DNA of 64,000 bases from positions 310,001-374,000 of the forward strand of contig CAVVPD010000002.1 in NCBI GenBank assembly GCA_963750045.1. The letters are read 5' to 3'. Below the pieces are notes generated by a model. That model saw only the letters and a list, made by a program, of their open reading frames with translations. It was not told the DNA's origin and did not search any database. Every line of letters begins with the position of its first letter. Within the stretch, counting starts at the first letter, position 1. Below are positions 18,282-27,481 of the stretch, in pieces. The DNA is from DASUAS01 sp963750045. Lineage in GTDB: Bacteria; Actinomycetota; Acidimicrobiia; IMCC26256; DASPTH01. Both the position numbers and the translations under genes were made by a program.

Positions 18282-19030
18282 TCAACGGAAGCCCATGTTG
18301 CCGCCGTCCACCATGATCGTCTGCGCGGTGACGTAGGACGCAGCGTCGCTCGCGAGGAAGGCGACCATCGCGCCGACGTCGGCCTCGCAGTCACCGATCC
18401 GGCGCAGCGGGTTGTGCCTGAGCTGGGCTTGGCGCTGTCGGTCGGGCAGGAGGTCCCAGTAGTCGGACGCGGCCCACGGGCACACCGTGTTGACCCGGAT
18501 GCCATCCGGACCCCATTCCTTGGCCGCGACCTTGGTGAGCCCGCGGATGCCTTCCTTCGCCGCGGCGTACGCGCCGAGCCCGACCACTCCCTCGGTGCCC
18601 GCACCCGAGCCGAGGTTGACGATGGAGCCGCCGCTCCGCTCCTTCATGACCGGATGGCAGAGCTTCATGAGCCGGAACGTCGCCAACGTGCCCGACTCCC
18701 ACGCGACGAGCATGTCGTCGTCGCTGCACGCGACCAGCGGGCCCATCGGCACCTGCTGTGCGTTGTTCACCAGGATGTCGACGCCACCCAGCTCGTCGAC
18801 GGCCCGCGCCACGACGGTGGCGCAATCCCGAGGCTCGCGGCACGCTGCCCGCGACCGAGAGCGCGCTGGCCGCCGAGCTCGGCGATCTCGTCGACCGTTC
18901 GTGGACCGGTCTCCGGGTCGAGCTCGAGGACGGCCACACCGGCCCCTGCCTTCGCCAGCGCGAGCGCGATGCCGCGACCGATCCCCCGACCGCCGCCGGT
19001 GACCACCGCATGCTTCCCGTCGAGCGTCAT
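18282..19030 (-). CDS. Short-chain dehydrogenase/reductase (one frameshift)
   Basis: About 249 aa. Dinucleotide motif TGGGRGIG near the N-terminus, NNAQ and then, after a frame change near 18840, the catalytic Ser region (IVNLGSGAG) and YAAAKEG with the Tyr-Lys pair. The C-terminus ends TAQTIMVDGGNMGFR, as is typical for classical SDRs. It likely oxidises a secondary alcohol (a hydroxyacyl-CoA or ring alcohol). ATG 19030 begins 3 nt after the amidohydrolase stop, so it is translationally coupled to it. Confidence 0.8.
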
Positions 19031-19033
19031 CGC

Positions 19034-20362
19034 TCAGGGCGCGACCGGGACGGCTTCCTGACCAGTCAGCCAGTGCCGGCCGGCGGCGCGCAGGTCGTCC
19101 CACTTGGCGAACACCGACTCGTCGGTCTGGCCGAGCTCTTCGGGCGTCGGCCCGATCTCGTTCGCGATCGGGCGCAACGCGTCGACGTCGAATCCGTAGA
19201 AGTCCGCCGCGTTGAGCCCGAGGATCCGCTCGGCCTCGTCGACGGGAATGTCCCAGAAGGCCTCGCGCAGGATCTTCTTCGTGTACGGCCACGTGCCTTC
19301 CGGGTGCGGGAAGTCGTTCCCCCACATGATGTTGCCCACGCCGATCTCGTAGCGCCGGGCCAGCTCGCGGCGGCGCGTGTTCGACGACCCGAGCCCGCAG
19401 TTCCGGTCGAAGTACTCGCTCGGCAACATGGTGAGCATGCCCTTGACGCTGTCGTCGAGCTTGCGCGAGCCCTGGTCCTTGAGGATCAACGAGTCCATAC
19501 GCCACAGCATGTCGGGGGCCCAGTACGACCCGGACTCCGTGACCGCCATCTTGAGCTTCGGGAAGCGCTCGAACACCCCCGACCACAACATGAACCACAT
19601 CGGACGCGACGTCCACCACACGGTCTCGGTCGCGTACAGGCCGAGCACGCCGGGCACCGCGCCGTAGTCGTCGTGCGCGGCCGGGCCCGAGTGCGTGTGC
19701 ACGGGCAACGACAGGGACTCGCACAGCTCCCAGATCGGGTCGTAGCGATAGCTCGTGTACGACGGATACTTGCCCCACTGCGCGGGGATGATCACACCAC
19801 CCCACAGGCCTTCGCCGTGCGCCCGCGTGATCTCCTCGATCGCGCCGTCGATGTTTCCGAGGATCGGGGCCACGATGAGTCCAGCGCGTCGCTGAGGGCT
19901 CTCGCCGCACAACTCGGCTGCCCACCGGTTGTACGCACGCGCTCCCGCGAGCACGAGCTCGGGATCCGCGGTTGCGTCGATGGCGAAGCCGGCTCCGAAC
20001 GGTGCGCCCATCTTGCCGGTGACCGCGTCGGGGCCGGGGAACACGACCTCACCGGTCACGCCGTCGGCGGAGAGCTCCTCGTCGCGCTTCTTGGCGTCCC
20101 ACCCACCACGCAGGCCGAGCTCGTGCAGGCTGTTGCCTTCGTCGTCCTCGCCGAACCACTCCTCCTGGAACTCCTCACTCCCGGCGAACACGTCGTCGTC
20201 GGTTCCGAAGCGCTCCTTGCGCATCTGCTTCATCATCTCGTCGCGCGCCCCGAGCTCCTGGTCGAACCGGTCGCGGTACTGCGGATCGAGGTAGTGGCGG
20301 TAGTGCGGCGAATCCGGACCGGCGTGGCAGTCGGCGGAGATGATCAGGTAGCCCTTCGACAT
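19034..20362 (-). CDS. Amidohydrolase family (Amidohydro_2) protein
   Basis: 442 aa, intact. TIM-barrel metal-dependent hydrolase/decarboxylase superfamily: the N-terminal ISADCHAGPD carries the first metal site (here D-C-H in place of the classical HxH), with LPVHTHSGPAAHDDYG in mid protein, MAVTESGSYW, and GNIMWGNDFPHPEGTWPYTKK with the conserved D-F-P-H motif near the C-terminus. Relatives include ACMSD-like decarboxylases, but many are unassigned. GGGGGAAG lies 3 nt before the ATG. First gene of an operon with an SDR and a CoA transferase, divergent from a TetR gene across a clear palindrome. Confidence 0.82.
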   Translation of the reverse strand: MSKGYLIISADCHAGPDSPHYRHYLDPQYRDRFDQELGARDEMMKQMRKERFGTDDDVFAGSEEFQEEWFGEDDEGNSLHELGLRGGWDAKKRDEELSADGVTGEVVFPGPDAVTGKMGAPFGAGFAIDATADPELVLAGARAYNRWAAELCGESPQRRAGLIVAPILGNIDGAIEEITRAHGEGLWGGVIIPAQWGKYPSYTSYRYDPIWELCESLSLPVHTHSGPAAHDDYGAVPGVLGLYATETVWWTSRPMWFMLWSGVFERFPKLKMAVTESGSYWAPDMLWRMDSLILKDQGSRKLDDSVKGMLTMLPSEYFDRNCGLGSSNTRRRELARRYEIGVGNIMWGNDFPHPEGTWPYTKKILREAFWDIPVDEAERILGLNAADFYGFDVDALRPIANEIGPTPEELGQTDESVFAKWDDLRAAGRHWLTGQEAVPVAP

Positions 20363-20382
20363 GCGCTTCCCCCGGGAACGTG

Positions 20383-20402
20383 GTTAATGGCGGTAGATTA
20401 AC
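20383..20402. promoter_or_regulatory. Palindromic operator GTTAAT-N8-ATTAAC
   Basis: A perfect 6-bp inverted repeat with 8-bp spacer in the 44-bp gap between the divergent amidohydrolase and TetR genes. It is AT-rich in a GC-rich setting. Its position over both promoters suggests the adjacent TetR protein binds here and controls itself and the divergent operon. Confidence 0.6.
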
Positions 20403-20406
20403 ACCG

Positions 20407-21042
20407 ATGCAGCAGCTCGACACCGAGACCACCCGCGACAAGCTGCTCCGGGCCGCGTTGCATCTCTTCGCCCGCCAGGGACTCGACGTACCCTTGCGCG
20501 ACATCAACGAGCTGGCCGGACAGCGCAACGCGTCGGCCCTGCACTACCACTTCGGCGGACGGCCGGAGCTGCTCCGGGCGATCATCGACCGCTACCGCCT
20601 CAGCGACGCCGAGCTCCTGTTCATCCAGGAGGAGATCAGGTCGGGACCCCACGACGTGCGCGCAGTGGTCGACGGGCTCGTGCACCGCAGCTGCGCGTGG
20701 CTCGCGACGCCCGACGGACGCGACTACATCCGGTTCACCTTCCAGTTCGTGATGCGCCTCCCGGTACGCGAGCATCTCGTCGAGGGGATGGAAACGCCGT
20801 CGCTCGCCAGCGTCCGGGCGCAGGCCGACCTCATCCACGAGGCGCTGCCCGACCTCCCCGAGCGCATCGTGCGCGAGCGGGCCGTGGCGTCGCTGAACCT
20901 CGTGCTCCTCCAGGTGGCGGAGCGCGCCCGGATCATCGACGACGAAGCCGGGAAGGGCCTGCTCGACGAAGACGAGTTCATGGCCAACCTCGTCGACATG
21001 GCCACCGGCCTGTTGACCGCGCCCGCGTCGCGGCCCGGTTAG
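20407..21042 (+). CDS. TetR family transcriptional regulator
   Basis: 211 aa. N-terminal helix-turn-helix: TRDKLLRAALHLFARQGL, VPLRDINELAGQRNASALHYHFGGRPELLRAIID, the standard TetR block. The C-terminal helical ligand domain is unlike any I can name. ATG 20407 was chosen over an in-frame GTG at 20380 because the latter would place the operator palindrome inside the coding region. Likely a local repressor of the divergent amidohydrolase-SDR-CoA transferase operon, relieved by a pathway acyl-CoA or substrate (inferred). Confidence 0.88.
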   Translation: MQQLDTETTRDKLLRAALHLFARQGLDVPLRDINELAGQRNASALHYHFGGRPELLRAIIDRYRLSDAELLFIQEEIRSGPHDVRAVVDGLVHRSCAWLATPDGRDYIRFTFQFVMRLPVREHLVEGMETPSLASVRAQADLIHEALPDLPERIVRERAVASLNLVLLQVAERARIIDDEAGKGLLDEDEFMANLVDMATGLLTAPASRPG

Positions 21043-21085
21043 CAGGGTGCGGAAAGCCCGCGCGCGGCTCGCCTTCGGCACCGGG

Positions 21086-21579
21086 TCAACGGGTCTTCCC
21101 GATCGACCAACCCGACTCGTCGGTCTCCGCGGCGAGCAACGAGACCCGGAAGCGCTCGAGGAGCTCGGCGAGCTGCGCGCGGTCAGGTGCCGACCAATCC
21201 TCGAGTGCGACCGCGTAGTCGTTGAGCGCAACCGCCTGCACGCGCGTCAGCACCCGCTGCCCCGCCGGCGTGATGGCGAGACGAGCGACGCGGCGGTCGT
21301 CGGGATCGACGGAGCGCGTCACCAGATCCTGCTCTTCGAGCGCACGCACCTGACGGCTGGCGTTCGACTGGTCGATCTCGAGCCGGCGCGCGACCTCGGT
21401 CACCGCGATCGGGCCGTGGCGTTGGATGAGCCGCAAGGCGCCGAGGTTCGTCTCCGACACGCCCAGGCCGAGCGCGGCGTTGCAGTCGCTCGCGTTCGGC
21501 GCGGGCTCCGCGTGCTCGCGATGACGAGTGACGCGAATTCGTGAATCCGCTCGAGGTCGGGATCGGGTGCAGCCGTCAA
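21086..21579 (-). CDS. MarR family regulator (one frameshift)
   Basis: About 164 aa. N-terminal helix LERIHEFASLVIAS, frame change near 21500, then GVSETNLGALRLIQRHGPIAVTEVARRLEIDQSNASRQVRALEEQDLVTRSVDPDDRR, a complete winged helix with the D-x-R wing, and a C-terminal dimerisation helix. The TTG start at 21579 overlaps the stop of the nitronate monooxygenase gene (TTGA), so the two are co-translated. A MarR-type palindrome lies at the head of that operon, suggesting autoregulation. Confidence 0.8.
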
Positions 21580-22697
21580 TCGGTATCTACGAGGGTCTCG
21601 AGGCGCTGCGTGGTCTCGACCCACTCCTCGACCATGTCGAAGATCACGTCACGCACCGGCCGGACGGAGGTCATGCTCCCGACGATCTGCCCGACCGGGA
21701 ACCCGGTCAGATCCCGGTTCTGGGCGCGGGTGACCCGGCGCGCCGCCTCGGAGAACACGATCCCCTGGAGTGGCATCGGCAACGGGTCGGGGGTGTCGTC
21801 GCGCTCCCAGGCGTCGGTCCACGCGGTGCGCAGCTGGCGGGCCGGCTTTCCCGTCATCGACCGCGAGCGCACCGTGCCGCGCGAGTTGGCGGCCAGCAGC
21901 TTCTCCACCGCGATCGGGTTGGTGTCGGCTTCGGCCACCGTGAGCCAGATGGAGCCGGTCCACACCCCCTGCGCACCCAGCGCGAGCGCTGCGGTCATCT
22001 GCCGGCCGCGACCGATCCCGCCCGCTGCGAGCACCGGCACGTCGGGGCCGACGGCGTCGACCACCTCGGGCACGAGCACCATCGTCGACACGTCACCGCA
22101 ATGACCGCCGGCTTCGGTGCCCTGGGCGACGATCACGTCGGTACCCTGCGCGACCTGCCGTTCGGCGTGCTGACGGTTGCCGACCAGGCCGCCCACGAGG
22201 ATGCCGCGCTCGTGCGCCTGCTGCACGACGTAGGGCGGCGGTGGGCCGAGCGCGTTCACGACCATCGACACCGGGTGTGAGAGCGCGACCTCGACCTGGC
22301 CCGGTCCCTCCTCGTCGACGCCGAGGCCTGCCGCCTTCACCACGCCGGCGTCGAGGTCGTCCGGCAGGGGCGCCACCCCGTGCTCGGCGAGCAGCTCCTC
22401 GACGAAGGTCTGGTGCTCCGGCGGGATCAGCTCATGGAGGTGGCTCAGGCTCGCCTCCGCGCCGCCGCCCTTGCCCACGTACTTCGCGGGCATGGCGAAG
22501 TCGACCCCGTAGGGCATGCCGTCGACGTGGTCGTCGATCCAGCCGAGCTCGATCTCGAGCTGGTCGGGGCTGTAGGCGAGCGCGCCCAGCACGCCGTACC
22601 CACCCGCTCTGCTCACCGCCGCGACGACGTCGCGGCAGTGGGAGAAGGCGAAGATCGGCAGCTCGATCCCGAGCCGGTCACAGATGGGTGTGCGCAC
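21576..22697 (-). CDS. Nitronate monooxygenase / 2-nitropropane dioxygenase-like
   Basis: 373 aa, intact. FMN TIM barrel: VRTPICDRLGIELPIFAFSH at the N-terminus, then VGGLVGNRQHAERQ, VIVAQGTEAGGHCGD (phosphate/flavin loop with the conserved Gly-His) and VLAAGGIGRGRQMTAALALGAQGVWTGS. The family oxidises nitronates or acts as an FMN enoyl reductase-like enzyme. GGAGG lies 6 nt before the GTG start at 22697. It shares its promoter region with a divergent crotonase and is followed by a coupled MarR gene. Confidence 0.82.
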   Translation of the reverse strand: MRTPICDRLGIELPIFAFSHCRDVVAAVSRAGGYGVLGALAYSPDQLEIELGWIDDHVDGMPYGVDFAMPAKYVGKGGGAEASLSHLHELIPPEHQTFVEELLAEHGVAPLPDDLDAGVVKAAGLGVDEEGPGQVEVALSHPVSMVVNALGPPPPYVVQQAHERGILVGGLVGNRQHAERQVAQGTDVIVAQGTEAGGHCGDVSTMVLVPEVVDAVGPDVPVLAAGGIGRGRQMTAALALGAQGVWTGSIWLTVAEADTNPIAVEKLLAANSRGTVRSRSMTGKPARQLRTAWTDAWERDDTPDPLPMPLQGIVFSEAARRVTRAQNRDLTGFPVGQIVGSMTSVRPVRDVIFDMVEEWVETTQRLETLVDTD

Positions 22698-22716
22698 GCT
22701 TGACCTCCGAACCAGT

Positions 22717-22736
22717 TGCTTGCGCGCATGCAAGCA
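22717..22736. promoter_or_regulatory. Palindromic operator TGCTTGC-N6-GCAAGCA
   Basis: A perfect 7-bp inverted repeat lies in the 104-bp gap between the divergent nitronate monooxygenase and enoyl-CoA hydratase genes. TTGC...GCAA palindromes of this size are typical MarR-family sites, and the MarR gene is the second gene of the minus-strand operon. Confidence 0.6.
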
Positions 22737-22801
22737 TTGTTGTGGCAGAGTACGCCCGTCCGTGACTGCCTGCAACCGACCGCACTGCAAGGAGACCCGA
22801 G

Positions 22802-23602
22802 ATGCCCGACGCGCTCGTCGAACGAGACGGCCACACGATGATCATCACGATGAACCGCCCCAAGCGCTACAACGCGCTCTCGGGGGCGATGCTCGTGCGG
22901 ATGTACGACGCGATGGTCGAGGCGTGCGCCGACGACGACATCCGGTCCATCATCCTCACCGGCGCGGGCGGGAACTTCTGCTCGGGCGCCGACTTGCGCG
23001 CCATGGCGGGCGACGGCGAGGACACCGACCGCGAGATCGACGTCCCGGCACGCATGGCGGCCGATCCCGACATCGTCTACAAGGGACTGCTGCGGCTGTA
23101 CCGGCCGTCGAAGCCGTTCATCGCCGCCGTCGAGGGTGTCGCCATCGCCGGCGGCACCGAGATCCTTCAGCAGACCGACATCCGCGTGGCGGGCGAATCG
23201 GCACGCTTCGGCGTGAGCGAGGCGCGCTGGTCCCTGTACCCGATGGCCGGATCGGCCGTCCGTTTGCGCCGGCAGATTCCCTACACGCACGCGGCCGAGA
23301 TCCTGCTCACCGCGAAGCACCTGCCTGCGGCCGAGGCCGCGCGGGTCGGGCTCATCGGTCACGTCGTCCCCGACGGCCAGGCGCTCTCGAAGGCGTTGGA
23401 GATCGCCGAGCAGGTGAACGACAACGGACCGCTCGCGACCGAGGCCATCCTGCGCACGCTGCGCGAGACCGACGGCATGACCGAAGCCGAGGCCCTCGCC
23501 CACGAGTGGGAGTACGGCCAGGCCGTGTTCCGCAGCAACGACGCGAAGGAGGGCCCGAAGGCCTTCGCCGAGAAGCGCACCCCGAACTTCCGGCGCGAGT
23601 GA
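22802..23602 (+). CDS. Enoyl-CoA hydratase/isomerase family (crotonase)
   Basis: 266 aa. Crotonase fold: MIITMNRPKRYNALSG at the N-terminus, first oxyanion-hole block IILTGAGGNFCSGADLRAM, second block FIAAVEGVAIAGGTEIL and a catalytic-Glu region AGESARFGVSEARWSLYP. It should hydrate or isomerise an enoyl-CoA in a beta-oxidation-type route. AAGGAG sits 8 nt before the ATG. Divergent from the nitronate monooxygenase-MarR operon across a shared operator. Confidence 0.87.
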   Translation: MPDALVERDGHTMIITMNRPKRYNALSGAMLVRMYDAMVEACADDDIRSIILTGAGGNFCSGADLRAMAGDGEDTDREIDVPARMAADPDIVYKGLLRLYRPSKPFIAAVEGVAIAGGTEILQQTDIRVAGESARFGVSEARWSLYPMAGSAVRLRRQIPYTHAAEILLTAKHLPAAEAARVGLIGHVVPDGQALSKALEIAEQVNDNGPLATEAILRTLRETDGMTEAEALAHEWEYGQAVFRSNDAKEGPKAFAEKRTPNFRRE

Positions 23603-23626
23603 CCCCCTGCCGCGCCCGGTTCGTCG

Positions 23627-24815
23627 CTAGACGTAGGTGATCTCGGCCCCGGCGGCTTCGTAGCTGGTGCGGATGAGGGCGCTCGAGCGCGGATCCGTGG
23701 AGATCCCCAGGCCCATCTTGCTCATGACGTAGCCAGCCGCGATGCGGTGCTCGGGGTCGGCGAAGCCGACCGAGCCGCCGGCGCCGTAGTGCCCGAAGGA
23801 CCCGGCGCCGCCCATGGGCGCGAACGGCGAGGTCGACCAGAACCCGAGGGCGATGGTCGACTCCACGTCGAGACCGGGGAACGACAGCACCTGGTCGGCC
23901 CCGCTCGTCTGCAGCGAACGCGCAACGTCGATCTGCTCACGCGTGAGCAGTCCTTCCGACGGCCCGCTTTCCACACCGCCGATCAGCCCCGCGTACATCC
24001 GTGCCATTGAGCGCGCGTTCGTGATGCCGTTCGCGGCGGGGATCTCGGCGGCGTGGAAGTCGCGGTGGTTGGCGCCGCTGCCCAGGTCCCCGTCGAAGGC
24101 GCCGTTGAGGGTGAGCGCGCGGCACGATGAGCGCGTCGGCGCCCACCATGTCTGCGAGCGTCGCGCCGTCGCCCATGCTCATCGGGATCATCGGTGCGAC
24201 GCGCGGCTCGAGCTCCTCGGGGAGCCCGATCCAGAACTCGAGCCCGAGTGGTTCGGCGATCTCGTCGTGGAAGAACGCGCCGAGGCTGCGGCCGTCGATG
24301 CGCCGCACGACCTCACCGACGAGGTGCCCGTAGGTGAGCGCGTGGTACCCGTGCGACACGCCGGGCTCCCAGTACGGCGCCTGCACCTCGAGCGCGTGGA
24401 TCACCGGCTCCCAGGCCAGCGCCTCCTCCCGCGTCAACGTCACGTCGACGGTCGGCAGGCCCGCTTGGTGGGTGAGGAGCCAGCGCACCGGGATGTGCTC
24501 CTTGCCCGCTTGACCGAACTCCGGCCAGTAGGTGACGACCGGCGCGTCGATGTCGAGCAGTCCCCGCTGCGCGAGCAGGTGCGCGCAGGCTGCGGTCGCC
24601 CCCTTCGTCGACGAGAACACGACCTGGAGCGTGTCACCCTCGTACGCCGCGCCCGTGTCGCCGCGGATGCCGCCCCACAGGTCGACCACCTGGGCGCCGT
24701 CGACGTAGAGCGCGTAGGTCGCGCCCTCCTCGCCATGCTCCTCGAAGTTGTTCGCGAACGCGTCGCGCACGCCTTCGTACCCCGGTTCGACGTTTCCCCC
24801 CACCTGTACCGGCAC
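23627..24815 (-). CDS. Serine hydrolase, beta-lactamase/EstB family (one frameshift)
   Basis: About 396 aa when repaired. Class C beta-lactamase-like fold with the catalytic S-x-x-K in VVFSSTKGATA (about residue 68) and the second motif region GYHALTYG (Tyr). The frame breaks near 24115 and continues through ARMYAGLIGGV to GFWSTSPFAPMGGAGSFGHYGAGG, where HYG replaces the KTG motif, as in esterase EstB-type members. So it is likelier a carboxylesterase than a beta-lactamase; no signal peptide. The GTG start at 24815 has AAGGAG 5 nt upstream and follows the ACAD stop within 2 nt. Confidence 0.8.
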
Positions 24816-24817
24816 GG

Positions 24818-25997
24818 CTACTCCTTGGGAAGGCCGAGCACCCGCTCGGCGAGGACGTTGCGTTGGATCTCGTTCGAGCCGCCGTAGATCGTGTCGGACC
24901 GGCTGAACAGGAACAGCTTCTGCTCGAGCGTCAGCTCGTAGGGCGACGCGGCGTCGCCCTCACCGATCAGACCGTCGGCGCCAAGAACGTCGATCATCAG
25001 GTTCCCGAGGTCGCGGTGCCACGAGCCCCAGAGCAGCTTCGAGATCGACGCTTCCGGCCCGGGCACCCCCTTGGCCGCCATGCTCCGCATCGCGTTCCAC
25101 TTCATGAGCCGCAGCCCGATCCACGCATCGACCACCCGTTGGCGAACGGTCGGGTCGTCGCCGCGTCCGTGCGCGCCGCGCCACCGAGAGCAGGTGATCG
25201 AGCTCGCGCTCGAACCCGACCTGCTGCGCGAGCGTCGACACGCCACGCTCGAACCCGAGCAGGCCCATGGCGACGCGCCAGCCGTCGTCGATGTCGCCGA
25301 CGATCAACCCCGCCTCGGTGCGGGCATCGTCGAAGAACACCTCGTTGAATTCGCCGCCGCCGGTGATCTGCACGATCGGCCGGACCTCCACACCGGGCTG
25401 GTCCATCGGCACCAACAGGAACGAGAGCCCTCGGTGCCGAGCCGACCCGGGGTCGGAGCGCGCCAGGACGAAGCACCAGTGCGACACGTGCGCCAGCGAC
25501 GTCCACACCTTCTGACCGTTGATGACCCACCGGTCACCGTCGAGCTGGGCGCGGGTCGCGACGTTGGCGAGGTCCGACCCCGCGTTCGGTTCGCTGTAGC
25601 CCTGGCACCAGCGTTCGTCGCCGCGCAGGATGCCGGGCAGGAAGCGCTCCTGCTGCTCGGGTGTGCCGTAGGCGATCAACGTCGGCGCGAGCAGGTTCTC
25701 ACCCATGTGGTTGACCCGTGCGGGGGCCTGCGCCCGGGTGTACTCCTCGGCCCAGATCACCTGCTGCTCGAGCGTGGCGCCCCGACCGCCGCGCGCCTCG
25801 GGCCACCCGAGCCCGATGAAGCCGGCCTTCCCCAGCTCGTGCTCCCACGCGACCCGCACGTCGAAGCCGACGTCCTCGTCGCCGGGTCCACCACGACCCT
25901 TCAGCTCGGCGTACTCCCCGACGACGTGCTCGGCCAACCACGACGCCACGTCGCGCCGGAAGCGTTCACCGTCTCCCGTGAGCTCGACGTCGGCCAT
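24818..25997 (-). CDS. Acyl-CoA dehydrogenase (one frameshift)
   Basis: About 393 aa when repaired. N-terminus MADVELTGDGERFRRDVASWL, flavin/substrate motif GYSEPNAGSDLA, NGQKVWTSLAHVSHWC and, after a frame change near 25180, the C-terminal helix with SDTIYGGSNEIQRNVLAERVLGLP, the standard ACAD C-terminal signature. ATG 25997 was preferred; a GTG at 26009 that overlaps the preceding stop (GTGA) adds four residues and is equally possible. Middle gene of the operon VOC - ACAD - serine hydrolase. Confidence 0.85.
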
Positions 25998-26005
25998 CGT
26001 CACCG

Positions 26006-26446
26006 TCACGCAGGGAGCGCCATGAGCTCCACCCGGACCCCGTCGGGGTCGGCGAGGAACAACAGGTCGATGCCGGGGCTGGTGCGCGTCGTCTCGATCA
26101 CGGTGGCGCCGCAGTCGACCAGATGGCGCGTGGCGGCATCGAGGTCGTCGACGTAGAACGACAGATGGGTCAAGCCGACCTGGTTGCGTGCGGTCGCGGG
26201 CGCGCCCACCACATCCGGCTCGACGAAGCGCAACAGCTCGATCTTCATGGTGTCGTTCTGCATGAACTGGGACACGATGCGGACCGGCCCGGCGACCTCG
26301 AGACTGCGGTCGAGACCCTCGACGGCGACGCTGTCGAGCTCGAAGCCCTCGGCCTTCTCGAAGCCGAGACCATCGCAGAAGAACCGTAGGGACCGCTCGA
26401 GGTCGCGCACACACAGCCCCACGTGCGACGGCCGGTAGTCACCCAT
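26006..26446 (-). CDS. VOC/glyoxalase superfamily protein
   Basis: 146 aa. Two beta-alpha-beta-beta-beta modules: SHVGLCVRDLERSLRFFCDGLGF and LTHLSFYVDDLDAATRHL, with metal-ligand candidates His-8, Glu near residue 71 and His near 93, and the closing DPDGVRVELM. Members are lyases, isomerases (methylmalonyl-CoA epimerase type) or ring-cleavage enzymes; the acyl-CoA setting favours an epimerase or lyase but does not prove it. First gene of the minus-strand operon, directly behind the 15-bp palindrome at 26490. Confidence 0.78.
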   Translation of the reverse strand: MGDYRPSHVGLCVRDLERSLRFFCDGLGFEKAEGFELDSVAVEGLDRSLEVAGPVRIVSQFMQNDTMKIELLRFVEPDVVGAPATARNQVGLTHLSFYVDDLDAATRHLVDCGATVIETTRTSPGIDLLFLADPDGVRVELMALPA

Positions 26447-26489
26447 GGATCGCCCCTCCGTTCGATGTCTCGGGCGCGACGGCCCGAAC

Positions 26490-26504
26490 CTGACGGTCCG
26501 TCAG
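26490..26504. promoter_or_regulatory. Operator CTGACGGTCCGTCAG, site 1
   Basis: A perfect 15-bp palindrome (7-bp arms, one central base) lies in the 120-bp gap between the divergent VOC-ACAD operon and the + strand gene at 26567. Near-identical palindromes occur at 33128, 53175 and 62390, all in promoter positions. The form is typical for TetR-family operators. Confidence 0.72.
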
Positions 26505-26566
26505 AAACAAGCTAGCGTCGCCCGCCGGAACCACGCCCGCCCGGCACGACGACAGGAGACCACGCG

Positions 26567-27376
26567 ATGGCGATCCCCGGCATGGAGGACTACCCGATCA
26601 AGCTCGGGACCCTGCTGTTCACGATGGTCGAGCCCGAGAAGGGCCACGAGGTCGAATACAACCGCTGGTACGAGCACGACCACTTCTACTCCGGCTGCAT
26701 GGTCGGCAAGTGGCAGTTCGCGGGCGACCGGTTCGTCGCCACCCGGCGGCTGAAGGACCTGCGCTACCCCGCGACGAGCGACATGACCGCCGACAATCTC
26801 GTCGGCTCCTACCTCGCCATCTACTGGGTGCTCGAGGGACACCACGACGAGTGGAACCGTTGGGGAGTCGACCAGGTGAACTGGCTCCACGCCAACGGCC
26901 GCATGTTCGACAAGCGCACCCACATCCACACGTTGCTCTACGAGAAGCGCTGGAGCGACCGCAACGCGGACGACGCGTGCACGATCGAGCTTGCGCTCGA
27001 CCACAACTTCCCCGGCCTCGTGGTGGTGGCGGGTGACGTGAAGGAAGGCCACACGCACGACGAGGTCGACGCGTGGTTCCGCGACACCTACCTCCCCGGC
27101 GCCTACGCGCAACCGTGGGGCCCCGAGGTGGTCCTCGACGCGACCACGCTGCCGCTGCTCGACGATCGCCCGGGTGACGTGCCGCCGCCTGCGGCCGGAC
27201 CCAACCGGTTCCTGCAGCTGCATTTCCTCGACCACGACCCAGAAGCGGGTTGGGCGGACGGCTACGCCAAGATCGGTGACGCCATCAACGACAGCGGCCT
27301 CGCGACCCACGTGTGGACCGCTCCGTTCATCCAGACCGATTTCGGCACCGACAAGTACACCGATGAGCTCTGGTGA
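26567..27376 (+). CDS. Conserved protein with NRWYExDH motif, unknown function
   Basis: 269 aa, intact. Not identified. It looks like two dimeric alpha/beta-barrel (EthD/ABM-like) halves. The first has TLLFTMVEPEKGHEVEYNRW then YEHDHF; the second has HNFPGLVVVAGDVKEGHTHD followed by a VDAWFRDTYLPG motif of similar design. The gene at 33169-33895 has the same NRWYDLEH pattern and is probably a distant relative. AGGAG precedes the ATG. It lies directly behind palindrome site 1, divergent from an ACAD operon, so it is probably co-regulated with acyl-CoA metabolism. Confidence 0.6.
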   Translation: MAIPGMEDYPIKLGTLLFTMVEPEKGHEVEYNRWYEHDHFYSGCMVGKWQFAGDRFVATRRLKDLRYPATSDMTADNLVGSYLAIYWVLEGHHDEWNRWGVDQVNWLHANGRMFDKRTHIHTLLYEKRWSDRNADDACTIELALDHNFPGLVVVAGDVKEGHTHDEVDAWFRDTYLPGAYAQPWGPEVVLDATTLPLLDDRPGDVPPPAAGPNRFLQLHFLDHDPEAGWADGYAKIGDAINDSGLATHVWTAPFIQTDFGTDKYTDELW

Positions 27377-27377
27377 C

Positions 27378-27395
27378 CCGACCCGCACGGGTCGG
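27378..27395. terminator. Hairpin terminator after the 26567 gene
   Basis: CCGACCCG-CA-CGGGTCGG, a perfect 8-bp stem, begins right after the stop codon. No T run follows, which is usual for this base composition. Confidence 0.5.
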
Positions 27396-27481
27396 CGTGC
27401 ACAGATTCGCGAAATCCTGAGGTCACCTGCTCGTCACCCGTCGGACTCAACGAATCGGCCCGGCGTGCCGATACCGGACAC

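Noticed and set aside
22613..23503. 296-codon minus-strand frame opposite the crotonase at 22802
   Set aside because: Low-complexity shadow; the + strand frame carries complete crotonase motifs and a good ribosome-binding site.
23627..24815. Calling the serine hydrolase a beta-lactamase resistance gene
   Set aside because: S-x-x-K is present, but the third motif is H-Y-G rather than K-T-G, there is no export signal, and it lies in an acyl-CoA operon; esterase is likelier.
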